Shown here piece after piece: positions 1 to 6,235 of a stretch of 10,282 bases of DNA. The first letter of the stretch is position 1. Each line of letters starts with the position of its first letter. The notes under the pieces were generated by a model that did not search any database, was not told the DNA's origin, and was given only the letters and a program-made list of their open reading frames with translations. The stretch covers positions 1-10,282 of the forward strand of contig MHDY01000234.1 of NCBI GenBank assembly GCA_001803705.1, in the 5' to 3' direction. The position numbers were made by a program, and so were the translations under genes. This stretch comes from Nitrospirae bacterium GWC2_56_14 (GTDB taxonomy: Bacteria; Nitrospirota; UBA9217).

Positions 1-355
1 GTCCGGTCAGCCCCTGGCCATAAAAAATATTATCTCCCAGTATCAGATAAACGTCGTCATTCCCGATAAACGAGTCTCCCAGCAGAAAGGCCTCGGCAAG
101 GCCATTGGGCTTCGGCTGCTCCACATAGGAAAATTTCAGTCCGAGCTGCGACCCGTCGCCGAACAGGTCGCGGAACCGCGGCAGGTCCTGGGGAGTGGAA
201 ATGATCAGTATTTCCCTTATGCCGGCGAGCATCAGTATGGACAGCGGATAGTAGATCATCGGCTTGTCATAGACCGGCAAGAGCTGTTTGCACACGCTTA
301 AGGTTATGGGGTACAGCCTCGTTCCGCTTCCACCTGCTAAAATGATGCCTTTCAT
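1..355 (-). CDS. rmlA: Glucose-1-phosphate thymidylyltransferase RmlA, 5' part (cut by window edge)
   Basis: RmlA joins glucose-1-phosphate and dTTP to give dTDP-glucose, the first step towards dTDP-L-rhamnose and related sugars; it is cytosolic. The first 118 residues are visible; a full enzyme has about 290. The N-terminal nucleotide-binding loop GGSGTRLYP is at residues 8-16, followed by the YDKPMIYYPLS segment (29-39), the base-binding EQPKPNGLAEAF segment (79-90), and LGDNIFYG (106-113), whose Asp108 should bind magnesium. E. coli RmlA has a closely similar segment with Gln where this protein has Glu in 'LAEAF'. The ATG is preceded by a strong GAGGAG ribosome binding site. It starts 48 bases after the upstream glycosyltransferase and is probably co-transcribed with it. 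rmlB, rmlC and rmlD may follow outside the window. Very confident about family; rhamnose as end product is inferred. Confidence 0.95.
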   Translation of the reverse strand, partial: MKGIILAGGSGTRLYPITLSVCKQLLPVYDKPMIYYPLSILMLAGIREILIISTPQDLPRFRDLFGDGSQLGLKFSYVEQPKPNGLAEAFLLGDSFIGNDDVYLILGDNIFYGQGLTG

Positions 356-360
356 CTTAT

Positions 361-366
361 CTCCTC
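361..366 (-). promoter_or_regulatory. Ribosome binding site of rmlA
   Basis: GAGGAG on the minus strand, five bases before the rmlA ATG. It is the best Shine-Dalgarno match in the window and fixes the rmlA start. It lies in the 48-base gap after the upstream glycosyltransferase, where rmlA cannot rely on an overlapping stop codon. I saw no convincing promoter or terminator in this gap. Confidence 0.75.
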
Positions 367-403
367 AACAGGAAAGTCTTGTATTCATTGTTCGCCGCAT
401 GCA

Positions 404-1489
404 TCACGGTGCGGAGCACACCGCAGCATACACCCCCATCAGACGCTCACCGAATCGCTGCATGGAAAACTGCTCCACAGCGATCTGCCTGCATTGCTGT
501 GCAAGAGCCGCAAACCTTACCGGGTCTCTGCGCAGCTTGACCAGAGCATCTGCGAGAGCAGGCACCCCTGATTCAGGCCTGTAGAGCAAACCTGTGCCGT
601 ATTCGTCTATCAACTCCGCTCCGCCTTCGCTTTCCCGGGCAATGATCGGTGTTCCCGCGGCCATCCCCTCCATGAGTACGATCCCCAGCGCCTCGTTCTC
701 CGAAGGAAGGACCGTGAAATGGCTCAGGGAGAGGATTTCGGCAATCTCAGAGGTCCAGCCGGTAAAATGCACGTTTTCTTGAAGGCCGAGCTCACTGATC
801 TTTGCAAGAAGCGAATCATAGTAGGAGCCGCTCAGCGGGTCGCCGATCACGACCAGGAGTGGGTTCTCTCCCTGCCGTTTACAGGCCGCAATGATCTCGA
901 GGGAAATCTCATGGGCCTTGCGTGGAATAAGGCTTGAGATATGGCACATCACAACGCTGCGAGAATCGGCTTTTAATTTTCGTTTCCATGCTTCACGTTT
1001 GTCTCTGTCCGCATGGGAGAACCGCTCCACATCGATGCCCGGACGGATGACCGTGATCTTTCCGGCCTTGACTCCCTTTTTCTTCAGCAGTTCCTGCTGC
1101 ATATTCGAGAGAACAATGACCCGGTCGGCGAACTTAAAACCGATATGATATCGCGGCACCATCATGGTGCTGACCACCGGGCACCCCGAGATCTTTGAAA
1201 GAAGCACTCCGATGTGATCAGCGCGGTCAAGCGTTGTATGGATAACGTCTATCTTATTCTTTTTAACCAACTGCCTCAAGAATAAAATATCTCTGATCCC
1301 CTTCATGGGAATGCCGTGGCAGGGGACGCCCATGGCCTGCACCGAGTCGTTCACATATCCCGACGATCCGCGACAGACGACCGTAACGCGGTTGCCCAGG
1401 GAATGGAGGACCGAAACCTGGTCCAGGAATATGCGCTGGGCCCCGTACCGGTCGTTCTTGGATATCATCTGGAGGATGTTCAGCGGCAT
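404..1489 (-). CDS. Family 4 glycosyltransferase (GT-B fold), LPS or surface glycan
   Basis: A 361-residue enzyme with two Rossmann-like halves, the usual length for GT4. The N-terminal acceptor half starts 'MPLNILQMISKND' and carries the IHTTLDRADHIG segment near residues 83-94. A VIRPGIDVERF motif (147-157), typical of the GT4 linker, leads into the donor-binding half. There the E-x7-E motif is Glu266 and Glu274 in ENEALGIVLMEG, expected to hold the nucleotide-sugar. Substrates cannot be read from sequence. There is no signal peptide or clear membrane span, so it is probably a cytosolic or peripheral membrane enzyme acting on the lipid-linked acceptor. The ATG lies four bases after the stop of the preceding GT4, suggesting coupled translation. 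The neighbouring core genes make outer-core or O-chain assembly its likely job (inference). Confidence 0.88.
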   Translation of the reverse strand: MPLNILQMISKNDRYGAQRIFLDQVSVLHSLGNRVTVVCRGSSGYVNDSVQAMGVPCHGIPMKGIRDILFLRQLVKKNKIDVIHTTLDRADHIGVLLSKISGCPVVSTMMVPRYHIGFKFADRVIVLSNMQQELLKKKGVKAGKITVIRPGIDVERFSHADRDKREAWKRKLKADSRSVVMCHISSLIPRKAHEISLEIIAACKRQGENPLLVVIGDPLSGSYYDSLLAKISELGLQENVHFTGWTSEIAEILSLSHFTVLPSENEALGIVLMEGMAAGTPIIARESEGGAELIDEYGTGLLYRPESGVPALADALVKLRRDPVRFAALAQQCRQIAVEQFSMQRFGERLMGVYAAVCSAP

Positions 1490-1493
1490 ATCT

Positions 1494-2591
1494 TCAACCC
1501 TTCTCCGCGATCATGGCGTTAAAAAACGTATAGTAATCCTCGATCATGCGATCGCGCGCGAACCGCTTTCGTGTCCAGTGCGGCCCCGCGTCCGACATCT
1601 GCTGTCGAAGTGCATCATTCGTAAGAATGGCGACGATCTCCTTTGCCATATCTTCTGCTCCCGGTACCAGTTTTCCTGCGGCACAGCCTTCCAAAGAATC
1701 ACGAACGCCTCCGGCGTCAAATGCCACGACCGGCGTCTCCATGCTGAGGGCCTCAAGGATCCATATCCCGAACCCCTCGTTCCTATGGGTGCAGACCGCG
1801 ACATCGAGGTCGGCGTAAAATGAAAGCATTTCCTCTTTTGACAGTCTTCCGGTCCACAAAAGCGCCTCAGTCAGCCCCAGCGACGCGGCGCGCTCCTTAA
1901 ACTCCTGGACCTGTCCGATGCCGGACTCTGATGCGACTAAGGCAAAACGAGTCTCCGGGACAATCTTTCGAATGCGAAGGAACGCGTCAAGAAATTCAAT
2001 CTGGTTCTTCCAGAGATCTCCGACAGTGCCGATGATCTTCGTTCCCGGCGGAAGGTTGAAACGCTTTCTGAGGACTCCCTGGGGAACATGCGTCCTTTTG
2101 AACTTGTCGAGATCGATGCCGTAGTAGATGATGCTCGTGCGGGAAGCCATTTTGGGGATATAGGCGATCAGCGTATCCCGTATATGCCGCGATATGGTGA
2201 CGATCGCATCCATCCGGGAGAGCAGGAAGCGGTATCGGCTGAATGCCGAGACTTGCGGCGTATACATGAGCAAGGGCTTCTTACCGGAGAGCTTGGCGGC
2301 AACCCACGATTGGACGATATCGTGGCCGCGCTGGATATCGATGAGCTCGTATCCTTCGTCCCTGATGACCCGGGCGGTCTGAAGGACGGTTCTTATTCCC
2401 CGCAGTCCGCCTGGCCGATCAATGGGATAGAGTGCGATCGTGCTGTTCCTGAACATGTCCGCGAGCGGCGTGTTGGGACGGCAGACAAGCCCGACCTGCA
2501 CTCCTTTTGCTGCGAGGCCGGGCAGCAGGTCGCGGAGAAATTCCTCGCCCCCGCCCCTGCCTCTGAAGTTGTTCACAAAAAGGATCTTCAT
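1494..2591 (-). CDS. Family 4 glycosyltransferase (GT-B fold), LPS core or surface glycan
   Basis: A 365-residue GT4 enzyme. The N-terminus MKILFVNNFRGRGGGEEFL has the glycine-rich acceptor-side loop common in this family (residues 10-15). The linker motif IIYYGIDLDKF spans 154-164. The donor-side domain begins near KIIGTVGDLWKNQ (185-197), and the E-x7-E pair is Glu272 and Glu280 in NEGFGIWILEALS. The start is set by an ATGA overlap with the stop of the preceding GT2 gene. No membrane segment or signal peptide is apparent. It is related in fold to the next gene, but the two differ throughout, so they are not a recent duplication and probably transfer different sugars. Donor, acceptor and linkage are unknown. 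Confidence 0.88.
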   Translation of the reverse strand: MKILFVNNFRGRGGGEEFLRDLLPGLAAKGVQVGLVCRPNTPLADMFRNSTIALYPIDRPGGLRGIRTVLQTARVIRDEGYELIDIQRGHDIVQSWVAAKLSGKKPLLMYTPQVSAFSRYRFLLSRMDAIVTISRHIRDTLIAYIPKMASRTSIIYYGIDLDKFKRTHVPQGVLRKRFNLPPGTKIIGTVGDLWKNQIEFLDAFLRIRKIVPETRFALVASESGIGQVQEFKERAASLGLTEALLWTGRLSKEEMLSFYADLDVAVCTHRNEGFGIWILEALSMETPVVAFDAGGVRDSLEGCAAGKLVPGAEDMAKEIVAILTNDALRQQMSDAGPHWTRKRFARDRMIEDYYTFFNAMIAEKG

Positions 2592-3403
2592 GGTGTTCCT
2601 ATTTCTTGACCCTGTACCCCGGACCCCGGCCCCTGAACTCTGTTCTTATGTTCCCACGCTTTGGCATACTTGGCAAAAACATAATACGAGTGAAAAAGGT
2701 TCAGGATCAGGCCATGCTTCCCGTCGAGAAAGCCGAGCCTGAAAAAATACTTGATCACAAAGGTGCCCACCGGGCGGAGCAGGATGTTCGCCCAACCGGT
2801 TCTGAACCTGCCAATCCCCTTTTCCGCCATGACGGTCACTGCAAGTGAAGAATATTTATTGATCGATGACATGTATGAGGCAAGGTCGGGATAGGCGTAA
2901 TGCCGGATGGCATGCCGGGTGCTGCCGATCGCCCCCTGGACCTTGATCGCTTCATGGACCGCGCGCTCTTCGAAGCGGCCCGCGCCTTTCCTGAACAAAC
3001 GGAGATTGTAATCAGGGTACCATCCCCCGTACCGGACCTGCCTGTCCAGAAAGAACGTTTTCCGCGGAATGCGATAGCCGTTGAGCGCGTTTTGCGAACC
3101 CATGATGCTGTGGATCTCATCGGCGAGGGCAGGTTCGATCGGTTCGTCGGCATCGAGGCTCAGGACCCAGTCCCCCGTTGTCTTGTCGATGGCCAGGTTC
3201 TTCTGGCGCGCAAATCCGAGCCAGTCCTGATGAATGACCTTATCCGTATACTCGCGGCATATGGCTACGGTCCGGTCGGTGCTTCCGGAATCAATAACAA
3301 TGATCTCATCGGCCCAGGCAACGCTCAAAAGCGTTCGCCTGATATTCGCCTCTTCATTGTAGGTGATGATGGCGACCGAGAGTTTTGGTTTCTCTTTGAT
3401 CAT
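2588..3403 (-). CDS. WaaE/KdtX-like family 2 glycosyltransferase
   Basis: A GT-A fold glycosyltransferase of 271 residues. It opens with LSVAIITYNEEANI (8-21), then the nucleotide-binding DSGSTD (38-43) and the metal-binding LDADE (83-87). The W-Y-P-D-Y-N-L-R-L-F-R stretch (128-138) and the VHE motif (149-151) are typical of the WaaE/KdtX group, which adds a sugar (beta-glucose in Klebsiella and Serratia) to inner-core heptose. The C-terminal part, including RPVGTF and GFLDGKHG, is basic and hydrophobic and may lie on the membrane. The ATG at 3403 overlaps the waaF stop as ATGA; an upstream in-frame ATG at 3484 is less likely because it lies 81 bases inside waaF. The last residues (about 255-271, VQGPGSGVQGQEIGTP) are encoded by a short tandem repeat and look like a non-conserved tail. 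Exact sugar is unproven. Confidence 0.88.
   Translation of the reverse strand: MIKEKPKLSVAIITYNEEANIRRTLLSVAWADEIIVIDSGSTDRTVAICREYTDKVIHQDWLGFARQKNLAIDKTTGDWVLSLDADEPIEPALADEIHSIMGSQNALNGYRIPRKTFFLDRQVRYGGWYPDYNLRLFRKGAGRFEERAVHEAIKVQGAIGSTRHAIRHYAYPDLASYMSSINKYSSLAVTVMAEKGIGRFRTGWANILLRPVGTFVIKYFFRLGFLDGKHGLILNLFHSYYVFAKYAKAWEHKNRVQGPGSGVQGQEIGTP
2608..2635. repeat. Four imperfect 7-base tandem units in the 3' end of the GT2 gene
   Basis: On the minus strand the units read CAGGGGC, CGGGGTC, CGGGGTA and CAGGGTC. They encode the Gly/Gln/Val-rich tail of the GT2 protein. Because 28 is not a multiple of three, gain or loss of one unit would shift the frame at the end of the gene. The stop and the ATGA overlap with the next gene lie only about 20 bases beyond. 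The look is that of a small dispersed or slippage-prone repeat rather than conserved coding sequence. Confidence 0.6.
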
Positions 3404-4461
3404 CGCGAGACCTTCAACGGGCCGGCGGAGAGATGCTTTTCCACAGCGTCGATAGCATCTTCCACCGAGATCTTTTTCATGCATTCATTATCAGCACACT
3501 TGTGCGGTTTGCAGGGGTAGCAGGAGAGCCGCTTGGTGATGACCGTATGGCCCTCTCCCCAGGGGCCCCACTTGCGTTCATCGGTCGGTCCGAACAATGC
3601 CACCACCGGCAGACCCACGGCGGCAGCCATATGCATGGGACCCGAGTCAACGCCGAAGAACAGGTCCGCCTTTTTGTAGACGGAAAGATTCTCGCGCACA
3701 TTCGTGACGCCGCAGAGGTCGAGCCCGCCAAAGGGGCCGAGCGTTTCTATGCTGCGGTACATCTGCGCATCACCGGCCGACCCGGTATACACGAACCGGG
3801 CACGGTGTTGGTCACGGAGCATGGTCATGACCGCTGCGAAGCGGTCAAGGGGCCACTGTTTGGCCGGCAGGCTGGCAGCGGCATGAATGATGACCTTGAG
3901 ATCATTGTCCTTCCATCCGGCTTGCGCCATGAGCGCGGAGATTTTTTTATCGTTCTCAGGCGTGGGCCAGAGCTCCAGCGCCGTGGAACCGATGGGCACG
4001 TCGAGCACGCGCAGGCAGTCGAGAAAGTTCAGAACCTCATGCTGGTCCTGGCGATAGACCACCCGGTCGGTCAGGAGCAAACCCCTGCCCTCTGTAGCAA
4101 AACCGATCCTGCGGGGCACTCCGGCAAGACGGACCAGGAGCGCGCTCGAGAGGGACCGCTTGAGAACGAAGGCAGCGTCGTAGCGCTCGTTCCTGATCAG
4201 CCGTAAGTAATGCAGATAGCCTGCCAGTTTGCCGCGCTCAGCAGCAGCGCTGTAGGTATGGATCGTTTTGAACTCAAAGGGTATCACGCGGTCCACATAG
4301 GGGCAGCCCTCGATCACCTGTCCTGAGAACGGCTCCAGCATCAGGTCGATTTGCGCTGCGGGATACGCTTCGCGCAGGTTCCTGAGGAACGGCACGGTCA
4401 GCACCGTGTCGCCGATGAACCGGTATCGCATTACGAGGATCTTCTGTGCCGCAAGCTTCAT
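3400..4461 (-). CDS. waaF: LPS heptosyltransferase, WaaF type (GT9)
   Basis: Family 9 heptosyltransferases move L-glycero-D-manno-heptose from ADP-heptose onto the Kdo-lipid A inner core on the cytosolic face of the inner membrane. The protein has 353 residues, normal for the family. The N-terminal motif ILVMRYRFIGDTVLTVP (8-24) contains Asp18, the usual candidate catalytic residue. The ADP-heptose-binding signature VDSGPMHMAAAVGLPVVALF starts at 271 and is followed by GPT (291-293). The C-terminal region holds a cysteine cluster, Cys314, 317, 322 and 327. The start overlaps the gmhB stop as ATGA, and the stop overlaps the next gene in the same way. WaaF (heptosyltransferase II) fits better than WaaC by overall style, but no other GT9 gene is in the window, so it could be heptosyltransferase I or III. 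Family is certain, position less so. Confidence 0.85.
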   Translation of the reverse strand: MKLAAQKILVMRYRFIGDTVLTVPFLRNLREAYPAAQIDLMLEPFSGQVIEGCPYVDRVIPFEFKTIHTYSAAAERGKLAGYLHYLRLIRNERYDAAFVLKRSLSSALLVRLAGVPRRIGFATEGRGLLLTDRVVYRQDQHEVLNFLDCLRVLDVPIGSTALELWPTPENDKKISALMAQAGWKDNDLKVIIHAAASLPAKQWPLDRFAAVMTMLRDQHRARFVYTGSAGDAQMYRSIETLGPFGGLDLCGVTNVRENLSVYKKADLFFGVDSGPMHMAAAVGLPVVALFGPTDERKWGPWGEGHTVITKRLSCYPCKPHKCADNECMKKISVEDAIDAVEKHLSAGPLKVSR

Positions 4462-5042
4462 GGCCGGCCCTCCTCACTGTGCGCAATGATCCAGTCCGCT
4501 GCTTCTGCCAGATCGTGTGCCGTAAAATCCGGATCAGCAACATGCTCCGGCCGCGCGTTGCCCGGATCGTCCGCGGCAAAACCGCTCCGGACGAGGATGG
4601 AGGTGGCCCCTGCCCGGTGGCCAAGCTCGACATCGCTCCACTTGTCGCCCACCATATAGGATTGGGAGACATCGATCGCCAGGTCCCGTGCGGCCTGGTC
4701 GATGAGGCCGGTCCCCGGTTTTCTGCAATCGCAGACCCTGGTATGCATGGTCGTACCGGCCGTTGGATGGTGCGGGCAATAATAGACGGCATCGAGCCTC
4801 GCTCCGTCCTTGCCCAGCAATTCTTCGAGCCGGCCATGTGCTTCGGCCACCAGCGATTCGGGGAAATAGCCGCGGGCAACGCCGGACTGGTTGGTGACCA
4901 GAACAACGAGGAAACCGGCATCGTTCAGCTTTCTGACAGCCTGTCCTACGCCGGGGATCAAGGTGAGCATGGAGAGGTCGCGTAAATAACCGACCTCCTC
5001 GTTCACGGTTCCGTCCCGGTCGAGAAATACCGCTTTTTTCAA
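4458..5042 (-). CDS. gmhB: D-glycero-beta-D-manno-heptose 1,7-bisphosphate 7-phosphatase
   Basis: GmhB removes the 7-phosphate from heptose bisphosphate on the way to ADP-heptose; it is a cytosolic HAD-superfamily phosphatase. With the TTG start at 5042 it has 194 residues, close to family length. The HAD nucleophile motif FLDRDGT gives Asp8 and Asp10; TNQSG (50-54) is motif II; KPG (108-110) and VGDKWSD (131-137) supply the remaining motifs. Cys89, His91, Cys104 and Cys106 have the same spacing as the zinc site of E. coli GmhB (92, 94, 107, 109). The frame is open further, to a TTG at 5123, but that extension is proline-rich peptide encoded by an intergenic palindromic repeat. TTG at 5042 gives the family-typical N-terminus (M)KKAVFLDRDGT and has a GGAGAAAGG site upstream. 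Function supplies the donor for the heptosyltransferase next door. Confidence 0.92.
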   Translation of the reverse strand: MKKAVFLDRDGTVNEEVGYLRDLSMLTLIPGVGQAVRKLNDAGFLVVLVTNQSGVARGYFPESLVAEAHGRLEELLGKDGARLDAVYYCPHHPTAGTTMHTRVCDCRKPGTGLIDQAARDLAIDVSQSYMVGDKWSDVELGHRAGATSILVRSGFAADDPGNARPEHVADPDFTAHDLAEAADWIIAHSEEGRP

Positions 5043-5051
5043 CTGAAATTG

Positions 5052-5060
5052 CCTTTCTCC
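5052..5060 (-). promoter_or_regulatory. Ribosome binding site supporting the TTG start of gmhB
   Basis: GGAGAAAGG on the minus strand, nine bases before the TTG at 5042. It is the reason for preferring this start over the longer open frame: it lies just after the palindromic repeat, and the next residues match the GmhB N-terminus exactly. The stronger-looking GGAGGAG inside the repeat's 3' arm is 22 bases from the TTG, too far to serve it. Confidence 0.6.
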
Positions 5061-5065
5061 AAAGC

Positions 5066-5105
5066 TCCTCCCCCTCGATGGGGGAGGAACCGAAGGTGGG
5101 GGTGA
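5066..5105. repeat. GC-rich palindromic (REP-like) intergenic repeat
   Basis: A perfect 9-base-pair inverted repeat, TCCTCCCCC at 5066-5074 and GGGGGAGGA at 5080-5088, with a five-base loop, followed by a related G-rich stretch GGTGGGGGTG to about 5104. It sits in the only sizeable gap of the operon (5043-5167, 125 bases) between lpxK and gmhB. On the transcript it would form a stable hairpin about 23 bases before the gmhB start. No T-run follows, so it is not an intrinsic terminator. Elements of this shape recur in many Gram-negative genomes; that it is dispersed in this genome is inferred, since only one copy is visible. Confidence 0.6.
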
Positions 5106-5167
5106 TGTTCGATAAGCCGACAAACGCCGATTTTCATTCCCCTTGGTGAACGCAGTTCATGGACGAT

Positions 5168-6235
5168 CTATAGAACCTCGAGCAGAAACCGCTCCCACTC
5201 CCCGGATTCAACGACCTGGAGCGAGATCCGGAGCGCCCAAATGCCTTCAGGGCGCAGGGAGTGAAAACGGACAGCGTCCTTTTCCGTGGTTATGATCATG
5301 TTCACCTGTTCATCGGCAGCCTGCTGGAAAATGTTCGCCAGGTCGTTCTTGTCATATACATGGTGGTCGGGATACGTACGGGAACACTTTACCACAGCGC
5401 CTAGGGATTGCAAAAGCGACAGGAACGACGCCGGACGGGCTATTCCGGAAAATGCGCATACCGCTATGCGCTGGAGTGACGACAGCGGCCGGGTCTCGTT
5501 CGTGGCGATATTGACCAGATCGAGAGGGACATGGGATGAGGTAAAGATCCGGGCGGCGGTATAACGGCTTAAGGTCTCTTTCAGGGTGGAAAGATCCCCG
5601 CCCCGGTCCGCCCGCGTTATCAGTATGGCGTGAGCGCGTTTGAGCGCGGTCAGGGGTTCTCTGAGAATCCCCGCCGGGAACAGCCTCCCGCTGCCGAACG
5701 GTTCTGCTGCATCGACCAAGACAATGTCGATGGAGCGCCGCAGCCGGATATGCTGGAACCCGTCGTCCAGGACGATGACCTCGGGATGAAATTGCCCCAG
5801 CGCGGCAAGCGAAGCCTGGTATCGGTCAGCGCCTACCACGACAGGCACGCCTGTCAGCCGCTCTGCGATCAGGACCGGCTCATCGCCGTTCCTGAGGGGA
5901 TCATGCTGTACGGTCCGCCCATCGGACACGATGGCGATATGGGATTCGTCCTGCCTGCCGTATCCGCGGCTGATCACCGCAGGCCGGTGTCCGTTTCGAA
6001 GGATCAGGCCGGCCACCTCGATGACCGCCGGAGTTTTTCCGGTCCCGCCGAGCGTGATATTGCCTACCGATATGACCGTGCACGGCAGAGTTTTTTTTCC
6101 CGGCCAGGGGAGCCGGTACCACGCTCTTCTTGCAAATAAAGCGAAGCAATAGAGCAGTGACAGCGCCGACAGGATCGGACCAACGAGCAGCGAACGTCGT
6201 CTCCCGTAGATCAGGTCTTCGACATATGTTTTCAT
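5168..6235 (-). CDS. lpxK: Tetraacyldisaccharide 4'-kinase LpxK
   Basis: LpxK uses ATP to phosphorylate the 4' position of the lipid A disaccharide at the cytosolic face of the inner membrane. The 355-residue length is usual. After MKTYVEDLIYGRRR, a hydrophobic N-terminal helix (about 16-35) anchors it in the membrane. The Walker A loop GNITLGGTGKTP (58-69) contains Lys67. SRGYGR (89-94), the NGDEP segment (116-120), LDDGFQH (156-162), LFPAG (185-189) and TEKDAVRF (317-324) are all LpxK hallmarks. The ATG overlaps the waaA stop (ATGA). After the TAG stop comes the longest gap in the operon. A run of eight A residues encodes Gly-Lys-Lys-Thr at residues 46-49; the frame is intact here. No doubt about the family. 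Confidence 0.97.
   Translation of the reverse strand: MKTYVEDLIYGRRRSLLVGPILSALSLLYCFALFARRAWYRLPWPGKKTLPCTVISVGNITLGGTGKTPAVIEVAGLILRNGHRPAVISRGYGRQDESHIAIVSDGRTVQHDPLRNGDEPVLIAERLTGVPVVVGADRYQASLAALGQFHPEVIVLDDGFQHIRLRRSIDIVLVDAAEPFGSGRLFPAGILREPLTALKRAHAILITRADRGGDLSTLKETLSRYTAARIFTSSHVPLDLVNIATNETRPLSSLQRIAVCAFSGIARPASFLSLLQSLGAVVKCSRTYPDHHVYDKNDLANIFQQAADEQVNMIITTEKDAVRFHSLRPEGIWALRISLQVVESGEWERFLLEVL

Noticed and set aside
410..425. Five-base-pair stem (TGCGG/CCGCA) near the end of the second GT4 gene as a terminator
   Set aside because: The stem is short, lies inside the coding sequence and has no T-run; rmlA follows closely with a strong ribosome binding site.
3404..3484. N-terminal extension of the GT2 gene to the ATG at 3484
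   Set aside because: The extra 27 residues lie inside waaF, are Arg/Cys-rich and do not fit the GT2 fold; the ATG at 3403 forms an ATGA overlap, the same arrangement as at three other junctions.
3433..4206. 257-codon open frame on the plus strand opposite waaF
   Set aside because: Antisense to a gene with intact GT9 motifs; the translation resembles no family and there is no plausible operon for it on the plus strand.
4274..4921. 215-codon minus-strand frame across the gmhB/waaF junction
   Set aside because: It is another reading frame of the same strand overlapping two genes with intact catalytic motifs; its Arg/Ser/Pro-rich composition is typical of an out-of-frame translation.
5066..5088. 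Hairpin before gmhB as an intrinsic terminator
   Set aside because: The stem is GC-rich but no run of T follows on the minus strand (only three), and gmhB and downstream core genes have no evident separate promoter.
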